Source: Flavobacterium sp. (lineage in GTDB: Bacteria; Bacteroidota; Bacteroidia; Flavobacteriales; Flavobacteriaceae). From it: a DNA stretch of 64,000 bases. The notes beneath the pieces are model-generated. The model searched no databases and had not been told where the DNA came from. It saw only the letters and a program-made list of their open reading frames with translations. The DNA lies in the NCBI RefSeq assembly GCF_039595935.1, contig NZ_JBCNKR010000004.1, forward strand, positions 185,001 to 249,000. The letters are read 5' to 3'. Shown piece by piece: positions 1 through 9,900 of the stretch (positions are counted from its first letter, which is position 1; the number at the start of each line of letters is the position of its first letter). A program made the translations under genes and the position numbers.

Positions 1-310
1 AGTTACGCAAGCCTTTTTCTCATCTTTTTTTATTCTTTTTTAATCCTTTTTCTTAACTCGCTGATAACAGCTCCTTTACAAATTAAAAATTTTTACACCC
101 ATGTAAGGGTTTTCTTTGTTTTGATAACCTTTTGGTAATTTCTTCCCGTTTTTGTTTTTCCATTTTGCGGAGTTTTTAAGCTTTCATGCCCTTTTTTAAA
201 GGATAAACAATCTTTTTAAATACACCTTCTGCCCGAAAAAACGGCTGCATCTCCCCCTTTTATCCGTCTTCTTGCTAAATTCTTCTCTGCTTACCCTAAA
301 TTTTCTGCTG
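1..310. other. Non-coding stretch at window start
   Basis: No convincing coding frame is visible in this AT-rich stretch. It opens with pyrimidine-rich runs (C and T blocks) and has no recognisable tRNA, rRNA or repeat. It precedes the hairpin element at about 315-400. I see nothing else in it. Confidence 0.5.
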
Positions 311-314
311 AAAA

Positions 315-402
315 CGATTTTCATAGCCCCGATAGAAGTGAAAATCCTTTTGTGCCGGGGTTCGGCACAAAAGATTGAAACGGATAGCGGGATCAGCTCC
401 TT
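315..402 (+). ncRNA. Flavo-1-like structured RNA or repeat element
   Basis: An 11-bp perfect stem (347-357 with 363-373, loop GGGTT) sits between the conserved-looking strings AGCCCCGATAGAAGTG and CGGATAGCGGGATCAGCTCC. From memory this arrangement recurs between genes of Flavobacterium genomes and resembles the Flavo-1 RNA motif. The family name is recalled, not computed, and the strand is a guess based on the purine-rich flanks. It lies in a gene-free region beyond the 3' end of the DUF4294 gene. Confidence 0.5.
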
Positions 403-525
403 ATAAAATCAAAATTCCAATACTCAAATACCAAATTCCAAATTCCAAATTTCAAATTTCAATGGCTTCGACTCCCCTCAGCCGGAAAAATCTTTACTAT
501 ACTATATATATATGTATAAAAAATA

Positions 526-556
526 AACCCGACAGGTATTGAAAACCTGTCGGGTT
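526..556 (-). terminator. Terminator of the DUF4294 gene
   Basis: A 12-bp perfect stem (526-537 with 545-556) has a 7-nt loop. On the - strand it is followed by a T-rich run (A-rich on +, 518-527). It lies 27 nt beyond the stop codon of the DUF4294 gene. Confidence 0.85.
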
Positions 557-582
557 GGAATACTCATATATATTGTAGTATA

Positions 583-1260
583 TTATTTTTTTACTTCTTT
601 CGCTTTTGCTTCCCAATGCTCCATAAGATCATTGTAGTTTACAGGCTTTGCCGGTGTTTGATTTATGAGTCGCCCTGATTCGAAACCTCGAACGAGAATA
701 GTTTCGATTAAATAATCTTCATTTACTTCGTATGGTTTGTATTCTTCTTTTAAACTTATATCAAATAAATTGGCTGTTGTATTTGAAACAAAAGCTTTGA
801 AACCGCTTTTTAAAGTCTTTATTAATTCATAAGTAGTTTTTCCCGTTTGACGATGTACTAATTTTACAAGAATCTGACCTTGTTTTCTGGAAAGCTTTTT
901 AAGTCTGTCCTCAAATTCATTATTAAGGTAGTCTTCTACTATTTTAAAGTATTTCTTTTTCTCCCGATTTGTTTTTAAACGAGCCATTCCATTATTAAGA
1001 GCCGTTAAACGATCAGCGGCTAATCTTGCGTATGGATATACTTTATAGACTCTGTTTTGCAAAATCTGGAACTGCTTCATTTCTTCTGCACTCATTCTCT
1101 CACCTTTTGAGATAATAATTTCCGGCAGTTGAATGGTATCATTCAAGATTGAATCTTGTTCGGTTAATATATAACCCATTTGCTCATTTTCTTTTGGAGT
1201 TACCTGGGCCTGACTTGTAAATGCAATCAATAGTAAAAACAGAATACTGGTAAATTTCAT
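583..1260 (-). CDS. DUF4294 domain-containing exported protein
   Basis: 225 aa with an N-terminal signal peptide ending near SQAQ (residues 1-19). The rest is a charged, mostly helical DUF4294-type domain with the run VYKVYPYARLAADRL and a Lys/Arg-rich middle. The function of the family is unknown; the signal peptide predicts export. It is divergent from the M42 peptidase gene, a pairing I recall from other Flavobacteriia. A perfect -7 element lies about 50 nt upstream and a strong terminator follows. The family call rests on recognition of the sequence, not on a search. Confidence 0.8.
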   Translation of the reverse strand: MKFTSILFLLLIAFTSQAQVTPKENEQMGYILTEQDSILNDTIQLPEIIISKGERMSAEEMKQFQILQNRVYKVYPYARLAADRLTALNNGMARLKTNREKKKYFKIVEDYLNNEFEDRLKKLSRKQGQILVKLVHRQTGKTTYELIKTLKSGFKAFVSNTTANLFDISLKEEYKPYEVNEDYLIETILVRGFESGRLINQTPAKPVNYNDLMEHWEAKAKEVKK

Positions 1261-1310
1261 AGAGTCTTAATTTAAATGTAAAATTATATATTTATACACA
1301 ACTCTAATAC

Positions 1311-1318
1311 CAAATTTA
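1311..1318 (-). promoter_or_regulatory. -7 promoter element of the DUF4294 gene
   Basis: On the - strand this reads TAAATTTG, a perfect TAnnTTTG. It predicts transcription from about 1304 and a leader of about 44 nt. No clear -33 TTG was assigned. Confidence 0.6.
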
Positions 1319-1340
1319 TAAATTAGCGAAAAATATTTTT

Positions 1341-2429
1341 ATGAATACAAAATCTATCTTGAAAGATACTTCTATTGCTTTCCTTGAAAGCTACCTAAAT
1401 AACGCTTCACCGACTGGTTATGAAAGTGAGGGGCAAAAACTTTGGATGAATTATTTAAAACCTTATGTTGATACTTTTATCACTGATACTTATGGAACAG
1501 CTGTTGGGGTTATTAATCCGGATGCTCCTTTTAAGGTTGTAATTGAAGGTCACGCTGATGAAATTTCATGGTATGTAAACTATATTACGGAAGATGGCTT
1601 GTTATATGTAATTAGAAATGGAGGATCTGATCATCAGATTGCACCTTCTAAAAGAGTAAATATTCATACTAAAAAAGGTATTGTAAAAGGTGTTTTTGGA
1701 TGGCCTGCAATTCATACTCGTTTAAGAGATAAGGAAGAAATTCCGAAGCTTAGTAATATTTTTATTGATCTTGGCTGTGAAACCAAAGAACAAGTTGAAG
1801 CAATGGGTGTTCATGTGGGATGTGTAATTACTTATCCTGATGAATTCATGATTTTGAACGAAAATAAATTTGTGTGCCGCGCGATCGATAACAGAATGGG
1901 CGGTTTTATGATTGCCGAAGTTGCTCGTTTATTACATGAAAACAAAAAGGAATTACCTTTTGGTTTATATATTGTAAACTCTGTTCAGGAAGAAATTGGT
2001 TTGCGTGGTGCAGAAATGATTGCACATACGATTAAACCAAATGTTGCTATTGTTACAGACGTTTGTCATGATACTACTACTCCAATGATTGATAAAAAAG
2101 TAGAAGGCGATTTAAAAATGGGTAAAGGTCCTGTGATAGCGTATTCTCCGGCGATTCAAAATAAACTTCGTGATTTAATTGTAGATACTGCCGAAGAAAA
2201 TAAAATTCCGTTTCAGCGCCATGCTACTTCAAGAGCAACAGGAACTGATACTGATGCTTTTGCTTACAGTAATGGCGGTGTGGCATCGGCATTGATTTCT
2301 CTTCCTTTAAGATATATGCATACAACGGTTGAAATGGTCCATAAAGAGGATGTAGAAAATGTGATTCAATTGATTTATGAGTCTTTACTGAAAATTGAAA
2401 ATAATCAGTCTTTCTCTTATTTTAAATAA
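1341..2429 (+). CDS. M42 family metallopeptidase (glutamyl aminopeptidase-like)
   Basis: 362 aa, normal length for the M42 family of dinuclear metal aminopeptidases, which form large tetrahedral cytosolic particles that trim peptides. Expected metal ligands are visible: H71 and D73 in EGHADEI, D183 in AIDNRMGG, the catalytic and ligand pair E217/E218 in VQEEIG, D240 in VTDVCHD, and a C-terminal His in YMHTT. There is no signal peptide, consistent with the cytosol. Older annotations sometimes call relatives endoglucanase M, but the motifs are those of a peptidase. The gene stands alone and is followed by a hairpin terminator. Confidence 0.93.
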   Translation: MNTKSILKDTSIAFLESYLNNASPTGYESEGQKLWMNYLKPYVDTFITDTYGTAVGVINPDAPFKVVIEGHADEISWYVNYITEDGLLYVIRNGGSDHQIAPSKRVNIHTKKGIVKGVFGWPAIHTRLRDKEEIPKLSNIFIDLGCETKEQVEAMGVHVGCVITYPDEFMILNENKFVCRAIDNRMGGFMIAEVARLLHENKKELPFGLYIVNSVQEEIGLRGAEMIAHTIKPNVAIVTDVCHDTTTPMIDKKVEGDLKMGKGPVIAYSPAIQNKLRDLIVDTAEENKIPFQRHATSRATGTDTDAFAYSNGGVASALISLPLRYMHTTVEMVHKEDVENVIQLIYESLLKIENNQSFSYFK

Positions 2430-2446
2430 AAAATTAAAAACATAAG

Positions 2447-2472
2447 TTCGGCTGTTGATTTTAACAGCCGAA
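2447..2472 (+). terminator. Hairpin terminator after the M42 gene
   Basis: A 10-bp perfect stem (2447-2456 with 2463-2472) with loop GATTTT lies 18 nt after the M42 stop. The T-tract is weak. A possible ATG at 2455 falls inside this hairpin, which argues against it as the start of the next gene. Confidence 0.65.
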
Positions 2473-2490
2473 TTTATAAATAAACAAAAC

Positions 2491-3171
2491 ATGAGAATTT
2501 TACTACTCGAAGATGATTTTACCTTATCTAAAGAAATCTCTGCGTTCTTTAAAAATAAAGAATTCGAGTGTATACCTTATTATGATGGTTCATTACTATT
2601 AAAAAAATACTTTCCTCACGAATATGATCTAATAATTCTGGACATCAATGTTCCGGGAAAAAACGGAATTGAGGTTTGCAAAAGCATTAGAGAAGTTGAT
2701 AAAAAAACGCCTATAATTATGCTCACGGCTTTTAGCGAGATTGAAGATAAATTGGCTTCTTTTGATAATGGCGCCGATGATTATTTGGTAAAGCCTTTTC
2801 ATTTTGATGAATTATTTGCCAGAATTTCGTCTTTATTAAGGAGAAAAGAAATTCCGCAGCAAACAGAAAAGAAAATTCTCGTTGAGGATTTAGAAATTCT
2901 GGAAGAGGAAATGAAAGTTTTTCGTTCTGGCGAAGAAATAAAACTTACTCCAAAAGAGTTTAAACTCATTTTGATTTTGGCTCATGCCAAAGGAAAAGTT
3001 TTGTCTAAACAGTTTATTGCTGAGAAACTTTGGGATTATCATATCGAAACAAATCAAAATACGATTGAAGTTTATATTAATTTCCTTCGAAAAAAAATCG
3101 ACAAAGACCACGAAACAAAACTTATTCGTACCAAAATTGGTTACGGTTATTATTTAAGCAGTGAAGAATAA
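2491..3171 (+). CDS. OmpR-family response regulator transcription factor
   Basis: The start at 2491 gives a canonical receiver N-terminus, MRILLLEDD; a longer frame from 2455 would begin inside a hairpin. 226 aa: the receiver domain spans about 1-115, with acidic pair E7/D8, phospho-acceptor D51 in LIILDINVPG and the conserved Lys in LVKPFHF. A winged-helix DNA-binding domain spans about 130-226 (LTPKEFKLI, NTIEVYINFLRKKI, IRTKIGYGYYL). The gene lies 3 nt before the histidine kinase and upstream of the RND efflux operon, so a metal-responsive activator of CusR/CopR type is likely. The inducing metal cannot be read from sequence. Confidence 0.95.
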   Translation: MRILLLEDDFTLSKEISAFFKNKEFECIPYYDGSLLLKKYFPHEYDLIILDINVPGKNGIEVCKSIREVDKKTPIIMLTAFSEIEDKLASFDNGADDYLVKPFHFDELFARISSLLRRKEIPQQTEKKILVEDLEILEEEMKVFRSGEEIKLTPKEFKLILILAHAKGKVLSKQFIAEKLWDYHIETNQNTIEVYINFLRKKIDKDHETKLIRTKIGYGYYLSSEE

Positions 3172-3174
3172 AAA

Positions 3175-4536
3175 ATGACTTTAAAAAACAGAATATCACT
3201 TTTGGTAAGTTTACTATTTACAATCCTTTTTGGGTTGGCTTCTACGGTGATATTTGTTTTGTATTCTAATTTTAGAAAAGAAGAATTTCGCGATCGATTA
3301 GAAATTAAAGCGCTTTCGAACATTAAACTTTTAGTAAATGTTAAGGAAGTCGACGATCAGCTTTTGAAAATGATTGACCAAAATTCTATCAATAAATTGT
3401 ATGATGAAAAGACTTTGGTTTTTGATTCTCATTTTAAACTTATTTACAGCAGTATTGATGATGCTAAAATAAACTGGTCTGTTGAAGATTTAAAATATCT
3501 TAAAAAACATAAAACCTTTTTTAAACAGCAAGGTGATTATGAAGTTTATGGTGTTTTTTATGATACAAAAGACAAAGATTTCTACGCCTTAATTTCGGCA
3601 ACAGATGACTATGGAAAAAGAAAACTTCTTTTTTTAAGGTATACGCTTATTATCTCTTATATTCTTTTTACCTGTATTTGTTGGATTTTAACTTCTTTTA
3701 TGGTGAGAAAAGCAATGAATCCGCTTGGTTTATTTCACCAGAAAATAAAAAATATAAACGAAAATAATCTCGACACGCGTATTGAGTCAAAAAGCAATAA
3801 AGACGAAATTGATTTGATTGCCAATGAATTCAATTTCATGATGGACAGAATCGAAATTTCATATCAAAAACAAAAAGAGTTTACAGCTCACGCTTCTCAC
3901 GAACTTAGAACGCCTTTATCGAGAATTACAGCTCAAATAGAAAATACGATTTCAGATCCGGCAACTTCTGTTAAAGGAAAAACTTTCCTGACTACTATTT
4001 TATCTGATGTCAATCATTTGACAGAATTAATTAGCTCTTTATTAATATTGTCTAAAATCGACAATAATAGAAACAACGAAGACAATGAAATTCAACGAAT
4101 GGATGAAATTCTTTTCTCGGCAATTGAAAATTTAAAGAAAAGCTTTCCTGAGTTTAGTATTTTGTTTGAAATTGAAGAAAGTGATAATTTAGATACCGCA
4201 TTAGAAGTTAAAGGAAATAAAAACCTTTTAGAAATCGCTTTAATCAATGTTTTAAAAAATGCCTGTATTTATTCAGATAATAACCAAGCACTGGTAAAAA
4301 TAAGTACTAAGGGAAATCAGCTCATAATTTCTGTTCTAAATACCGGAAAAACATTAAGTGAAAGCGAACAAAAGAATTTATTTCAGCCTTTTATGCGAGG
4401 GAAAAATTCTAAGGGAACATCAGGTTTTGGTCTCGGATTACGTATCGTAAATCGCATTTTGACTCTTCACAAAGCAACCATAACTTACAGCATACCAAAC
4501 AGTAAAGAAAATTTATTCCAACTATTCTTTCATTAA
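3175..4536 (+). CDS. Sensor histidine kinase of the efflux locus
   Basis: 453 aa inner-membrane kinase. TM1 lies at about 8-30 and TM2 at about 155-177, bracketing a periplasmic sensor of about 125 residues. A HAMP-like linker follows, then HisKA with the phospho-acceptor H242 in ASHELRTPLSR. The ATPase domain has an N-box (NVLKNACIYS) and G-box (GFGLGLRIV). It starts 3 nt after the response regulator, so the two are surely cotranscribed partners. The efflux genes begin 87 nt downstream. No Cys- or His-rich metal site is obvious in the sensor segment, so the signal is unknown. Confidence 0.95.
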   Translation: MTLKNRISLLVSLLFTILFGLASTVIFVLYSNFRKEEFRDRLEIKALSNIKLLVNVKEVDDQLLKMIDQNSINKLYDEKTLVFDSHFKLIYSSIDDAKINWSVEDLKYLKKHKTFFKQQGDYEVYGVFYDTKDKDFYALISATDDYGKRKLLFLRYTLIISYILFTCICWILTSFMVRKAMNPLGLFHQKIKNINENNLDTRIESKSNKDEIDLIANEFNFMMDRIEISYQKQKEFTAHASHELRTPLSRITAQIENTISDPATSVKGKTFLTTILSDVNHLTELISSLLILSKIDNNRNNEDNEIQRMDEILFSAIENLKKSFPEFSILFEIEESDNLDTALEVKGNKNLLEIALINVLKNACIYSDNNQALVKISTKGNQLIISVLNTGKTLSESEQKNLFQPFMRGKNSKGTSGFGLGLRIVNRILTLHKATITYSIPNSKENLFQLFFH

Positions 4537-4543
4537 TATTTTA

Positions 4544-4603
4544 TTTTAAGCTATTTTTAAGGTAGATTTTAAGCCCTCTTAAAGTCTGCTGATAGCATAT
4601 TTG
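4544..4603 (+). promoter_or_regulatory. Phased TTAA repeats and promoter of the efflux operon
   Basis: Three direct copies of TTTTAAG (4544, 4555, 4567) plus TCTTAAAG (4577) place TTAA cores at 4546, 4557, 4569 and 4579, about one helical turn apart. A near-consensus -7 element CATATTTG follows at 4596-4603. Tandem repeats of this spacing are the usual binding sites of OmpR-family regulators, and the cognate gene lies just upstream. Binding itself is inferred. Confidence 0.5.
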
Positions 4604-4623
4604 TACAAAATAAAATAGATACA

Positions 4624-5871
4624 ATGAGAAAAGTATATGCATTATTGCTGCTTGTGCTAATTAATCAGGCAGTTTTGGCTCAAAAAACAATCACACTTCA
4701 GGATTGTGAGAGTCAGTTTCTTAAAAACAATCTTTTTTTGCTGGCCTCTCATTATAATATTGATACTGCAAAAGCAATGACCATTCAGGCCCGAATATGG
4801 GACAATCCCACGATTACTGCAGAATTAAATGCCTACAATCCAGACAGAGATAAACTCTTTGATATTGGAAAAGAAGGGCAAAAGTCATTTGGCGTTGAGC
4901 AGTTAATTTATTTAGGAGGAAAAAAACGTAATGAAATTAAACTGGCTCAAACCAATGAACAGCTGGCGGAACTTCAATTTAATGATTTACTAAGGACATT
5001 AAAATTACAATTGCGTCAAAGTTTTTATACAGTTTATTACAACACCAAAAGTCTTGAAATAACTGATAAACAGCTTGCTCACATTGAAGACTTAATTAAC
5101 TCCTACTCTATTCAGGCTCAAAAAGGTAATATTCCTTTGCGAGATGTTGTGCGTTTACAGTCTCTGTATCTTAATTTTAAGAACGAACGAATGGAAGTTG
5201 TCAATAGCAGTATCGAAGAACAAGCAAACTTGAAATTATTACTAAATTCAACCGAAACCATTATTCCGGATGTTTCTAAAGATGATTTTAATAAATACCT
5301 TAAAATAATTCCTTTTGATTTAAAATCTTTTGAAGATGATGCTATTGCCAATCGCCCGGATTATTTAGCAAAGCAAAAAGAGATTGAAGCAAACGAACTG
5401 AATGTAAAATGGCAGAAATCTTTATCTGTTCCTGATCTTACTTTAGGCGCCAATTACGATCAGCGCGGCGGCGCTTTTAATAAAGAAGCAAATGTTACCA
5501 TTGGAATTCCTTTGCCGCTTTGGAATAAAAACAAAGGGAATATTAAAAACGCACAGTCAGTTTTAGCACAATCTAAAGTAGAAAAACAAAATTTTGAACT
5601 TCAATTACAGACTGAAATCACATCGGCATGGAATAAATGGGACGAATCCCGTAAAAACTATGCGGTAATTAAACCAACAGTAAATGCAGATTTTGAAGCG
5701 GTTTATAATGGAATCTTAACCAATTTTCAAAAGCGAAATATCAGTTTATTAGAATTTACCGATTTTATGGAAAGCTATAATCAGGCTAATATTCAGGTTA
5801 ATGAACTGAAGAAAAAACTGGCTCTATCTGGCGAAGAATTAAATACTACCATCAACAAGGATTTATTTTAA
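4624..5871 (+). CDS. TolC-family outer membrane efflux protein
   Basis: 415 aa with a signal peptide ending near AVLAQ (residues 1-19). Two long helical repeats of the outer membrane efflux protein fold are visible, with the conserved-type sequence GIPLPLWNKNKGNI in the second half. Such proteins form the trimeric outer-membrane channel of tripartite pumps. It is the first gene of the efflux operon, 12 nt before the adaptor gene. Its sequence resembles the CzcC/CusC branch, but this subgrouping rests mainly on its CzcA-type neighbour. Confidence 0.92.
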   Translation: MRKVYALLLLVLINQAVLAQKTITLQDCESQFLKNNLFLLASHYNIDTAKAMTIQARIWDNPTITAELNAYNPDRDKLFDIGKEGQKSFGVEQLIYLGGKKRNEIKLAQTNEQLAELQFNDLLRTLKLQLRQSFYTVYYNTKSLEITDKQLAHIEDLINSYSIQAQKGNIPLRDVVRLQSLYLNFKNERMEVVNSSIEEQANLKLLLNSTETIIPDVSKDDFNKYLKIIPFDLKSFEDDAIANRPDYLAKQKEIEANELNVKWQKSLSVPDLTLGANYDQRGGAFNKEANVTIGIPLPLWNKNKGNIKNAQSVLAQSKVEKQNFELQLQTEITSAWNKWDESRKNYAVIKPTVNADFEAVYNGILTNFQKRNISLLEFTDFMESYNQANIQVNELKKKLALSGEELNTTINKDLF

Positions 5872-5883
5872 AATTAAATAATA

Positions 5884-6969
5884 ATGAAACATACACTAAT
5901 TATAGGAATTGCAATTGTGAGTTTATCACTTACAAGCTGCAAAAAAGAAGTAGATAATCCTCAAACAAATACTTCTTTCGCCTTGAGCGATAGTATGCTA
6001 AAAACTACTACTACTGCAACCGCAGAAAAACAAACTGTAAAAAACGAACTGAGTTTTTACGGAAAAATCACAGCTGACAACAATAAATTAATCGATGTTT
6101 ACCCGCTTGTTGGTGGAAACGTAATTAAAGTAAATGTTGAACTTGGAGATTATGTAAAGAAAGGACAAGTTCTGGCTACTATAAAAAGTACCGATGTAGC
6201 TGATTTTGAAAAGCAGTCTATCGATGCCAAAAGCGATTTACTGGTTGCCAAAAACAATTTAAAGGTCGCTCAGGAATTATTTGACGGAAAATTAAATTCT
6301 GAAAGTGATGTGCTTCAGGCAAAATCTGAAGTAAATAAAGCACAGTCTCAATTAAGCAAAATTCAGGAAACGTATAAAATTTACAATATTAAAGCAGGTT
6401 CTATTTATGAAGTTACAGCACCAATAAGCGGTTTTATTATTCAAAAAAGTATTAATCAGGATATGCTTTTGCGTTCTGACCGTTCTGAAAATATTTTTGA
6501 CATTGCCGAAATCAGCGAAGTTTGGGCAATGGCTAATATTAATGAAATTGATATTAATAAAATAAAACTCGGAATTGATGCGAGCGTTACAACTTTAAGT
6601 TATCCTGATAAAGTTTTTAAAGGAAAAGTCGATAAAATCTTCAATGTAATTGATCCAGAAACCAAAGCGATGCAGGCGCGTATTAAACTTCAAAATCCAG
6701 GATTTTTATTAAAACCGGATATGAACGCCAATATCAAATTATCGTATGATGAAAATGAATCAATGATTGCAATTCCAAGTAATGCTATTGTTTTTGATAA
6801 AAGCAAAAATTTCGTCATGATCTTTAAAGATCGTCATAACATCGAAACAAGACAAGTTGAAGTTTACCGAGTTGTGGGCGATACAACTTACATTTCTAGC
6901 GGTTTAAAGGAAAATGAGAAAGTCATTACCAATAATCAATTATTTATTTATCGCGCTTTAAACGATTAA
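5884..6969 (+). CDS. RND efflux periplasmic adaptor lipoprotein (CzcB/CusB-like)
   Basis: 361 aa. The lipoprotein signal has a lipobox ending in C19 (SLTSC), so it is probably anchored in the inner membrane facing the periplasm. Typical adaptor order: a biotinyl-lipoyl-like half (KVNVELGDYVKKGQVLATIKS, about 80-105), a coiled-coil hairpin (about 110-160), the second lipoyl half (VTAPISGFIIQKSI), then beta-barrel and membrane-proximal domains. It joins pump to channel. It lies between the TolC gene (12 nt) and the RND gene (3 nt), so the operon is tight. No metal-binding N-terminal extension is visible. Confidence 0.93.
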   Translation: MKHTLIIGIAIVSLSLTSCKKEVDNPQTNTSFALSDSMLKTTTTATAEKQTVKNELSFYGKITADNNKLIDVYPLVGGNVIKVNVELGDYVKKGQVLATIKSTDVADFEKQSIDAKSDLLVAKNNLKVAQELFDGKLNSESDVLQAKSEVNKAQSQLSKIQETYKIYNIKAGSIYEVTAPISGFIIQKSINQDMLLRSDRSENIFDIAEISEVWAMANINEIDINKIKLGIDASVTTLSYPDKVFKGKVDKIFNVIDPETKAMQARIKLQNPGFLLKPDMNANIKLSYDENESMIAIPSNAIVFDKSKNFVMIFKDRHNIETRQVEVYRVVGDTTYISSGLKENEKVITNNQLFIYRALND

Positions 6970-6972
6970 GAC

Positions 6973-9900
6973 ATGAACAAATTCATACGAAATATAATTG
7001 CTTTTTCGCTTAAGAATAAAGCATTTACCTTTTTTTGGGTGGGAATATTGGCCGTGGCCGGATTTATTTCCTTCAAGAATATGCCAATTGACGCTTTTCC
7101 TGACGTAACGAACACTCAAATTATTATCATTACACAATGGAATGGTAAAAGTGCCGAAGAAGTAGAACGATTTGTTACTACACCCATTGAGATCTCGATG
7201 AACTCTGTACAGAAAAAAACCAGCGTAAGAAGTATTACGATGTTTGGTTTATCTGTAATCAAAATTATTTTTGATGATGGTGTCGACGATACTTTTGCTC
7301 GTTTTCAGGTAAATAACCTGCTTAAAAATGTCACACTTCCAGATGATGTTGAACCAGATGTTCAGCCACCATACGGGCCAACTGGAGAAATTTTCAGATA
7401 TATTGTAAAAAGTAACAGCCGTGACAGCCGTGAATTATTGACTTATCAAAACTGGGTAATCGACAAACAATTACGTGCCGTTCCCGGAGTTGCAGATTTA
7501 AACGTATTTGGAGGTCAGACAAAAACGTATGAAGTTGGTGTTGATCCAGTAAAACTGGCAAAATATAATATTACGCCGCTTCAGGTTTACAATGCTATTG
7601 ATGCTGGAAACTTAAATGTTGGCGGTGATATTATAGAAAAAAACGGTCAGGCTTTTGTCGTTCGCGGAGTTGGTCTTTTAAAATCGATTCAGGATATTGA
7701 AAACATTATTGTTGACGATGCCGGAGGAAATCCGATTTTGGTAAAAAATGTCGCTAATGTTTATGAAAGCTCTATGCCAAGAGTGGGGCAAACCGGAATT
7801 GGTAAAAATGACGATGCCGTTGAAGGTATTGTCGTAATGCGTAAAGGCGAAAATGCGCAGGAAACATTAGCCTTAATTAAAGATAAAATTAAGGACTTAA
7901 ATGAAAATGTACTTCCGAAAGACATTAAAATTGAGACCTTTTACGATCGTGACAATTTAATGAATTTCACTACTGAAACGGTAATGCATAATTTATTCGA
8001 AGGAATTATTCTCGTTACCTGCGTCGTATTTCTTTTCATGGCCGACTGGAGAACCACTTTTACAGTTTCTATTGTAATTCCGCTTTCATTATTATTTGCA
8101 TTTTTATGTCTGAAAATGATGGGAATGAGTGCCAACCTGCTGAGTTTAGGTGCGGTCGATTTCGGTATTATCATCGATGGAGCCGTTGTTATGGTCGAAG
8201 GATTATTCGTTGTTCTCGATCATCGAGCGCATCAATTAGGAATGGAAAAATTTAATAAAATTGCAAAAGGAAGCCTGATCAAGAAAACTGGAACAGAAAT
8301 GGGTAAAGCTATTTTCTTTTCTAAATTAATCATTATTACGGCTTTACTTCCAATATTTTCATTCCAAAAAGTGGAAGGAAAAATGTTCTCTCCACTTGCC
8401 TACACATTAGGTTTTGCTTTAATGGGAGCTTTAATTTTTACTTTGACTTTGGTTCCGGTTTTATCTCATATTTTATTAAACAAAAATGTAAAAGAGAAAA
8501 ATAATCCGTTTGTGAATTTTTGGGACAGAAATGTTGCAAAAGGTTTTGCCTGGACATTCAAACATAAAGTAAAAACGTTAGTTATCTCTTTGTCAATAAT
8601 TGCTGTAACTTTCTTCTCAGCTTCGTTTTTAGGAACAGAATTTTTACCGCAGTTGAATGAAGGAGCATTATGGGTTACGGCCGAATTACCAATGAGTACT
8701 TCGCTTCCTGAAAGTGTGCAGACAGCTGCAATGATCAGAAAAGATCTGGAAACTTTTCCTGAAGTAAAAAATGTGCTTTCTCAAACCGGACGAAGCAACG
8801 ACGGAACAGATCCAAACGGTTTTGGGTTTATTCAGCTGCAGGTAGATTTAAAACCAAAAGCAGAATGGAACCGAAAAATCTCAATGGATGAACTGATTAA
8901 TGAAATGGATGAAAAGTTAAAAGTGCATCAGGGAATCACTTATAACTATTCTCAGCCTGTAATAGACAACGTTGCTGAATCTGTAGCAGGATTTAAAGCT
9001 TCAAATGCAGTTAAAATTTATGGGGATGATTTAGATAAACTCGATGAATTATCGAATGAAGTTTTGGCAAAAATTAAAAACATTCCAGGAATCAAAGATG
9101 TCGGGATTCTTCGAAATGTTGGGCAGCCGGAAATAAGTGTAATTCTTGATCGTGAAAAAATGGCAGCTTACGGCGTAACTTTAAGTGATGCCCAAGCGGT
9201 TTTAGAATTAGCTTTTGGAGGAAAAACGGCAACTCAAAAATATGAAGATGAAAAGAAATTTGATGTTCGAGTTCGTTTTTCTAAAGAATACCGTAAAGAC
9301 GAAGAAGATTTAGCAGAATTAAAAGTTCCAACAATCAGTGGCGCAAAAATTCCATTAAAAGAAATTTGCGATATTAAAACCATAACCGGTCCTGCATTTA
9401 TATATCGAGATAATACAAAACGTTTTATCGGTGTAAAATTCTCTGTTCGTGACCGTGATTTAGGAAGTACAATTGCCGAGGCACAATCAAAAGTAGCGGA
9501 AGTAAAAATGCCTCCGGGATATACCACAGGATGGACAGGTGAATTTGAAAATCAGGTTCGTGCCAGTGCACGTCTGACTCAGGTAGTACCAATCAGTTTA
9601 ATTGGAATATTTGTTTTGTTATTTATTCTGTTTGGAAATATTAAAGATTCGTTACTTGTTTTGGCGAATGTTCCGTTTGCTGTAATTGGCGGAATTATCG
9701 CCTTACATGTTACCGGAATGAATTTCGGGATTTCAGCCGGAGTTGGATTTATTGCTTTGCTTGGGATTTGTATTCAGAACGGTGTAATTCTAATATCTGA
9801 ATTCCATCATAATCTCAAGGCAAAATTCTCACTCGAAGAATCTATCCTAATGGGAGTAAAAGCCAGAACGAGAGCCGTAATCATGACAGCGCTTATGGCA

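Noticed and set aside
2455..2490. Longer start for the response regulator
   Set aside because: The ATG lies in a terminator hairpin and adds residues not found in receiver domains; 2491 gives the canonical start.
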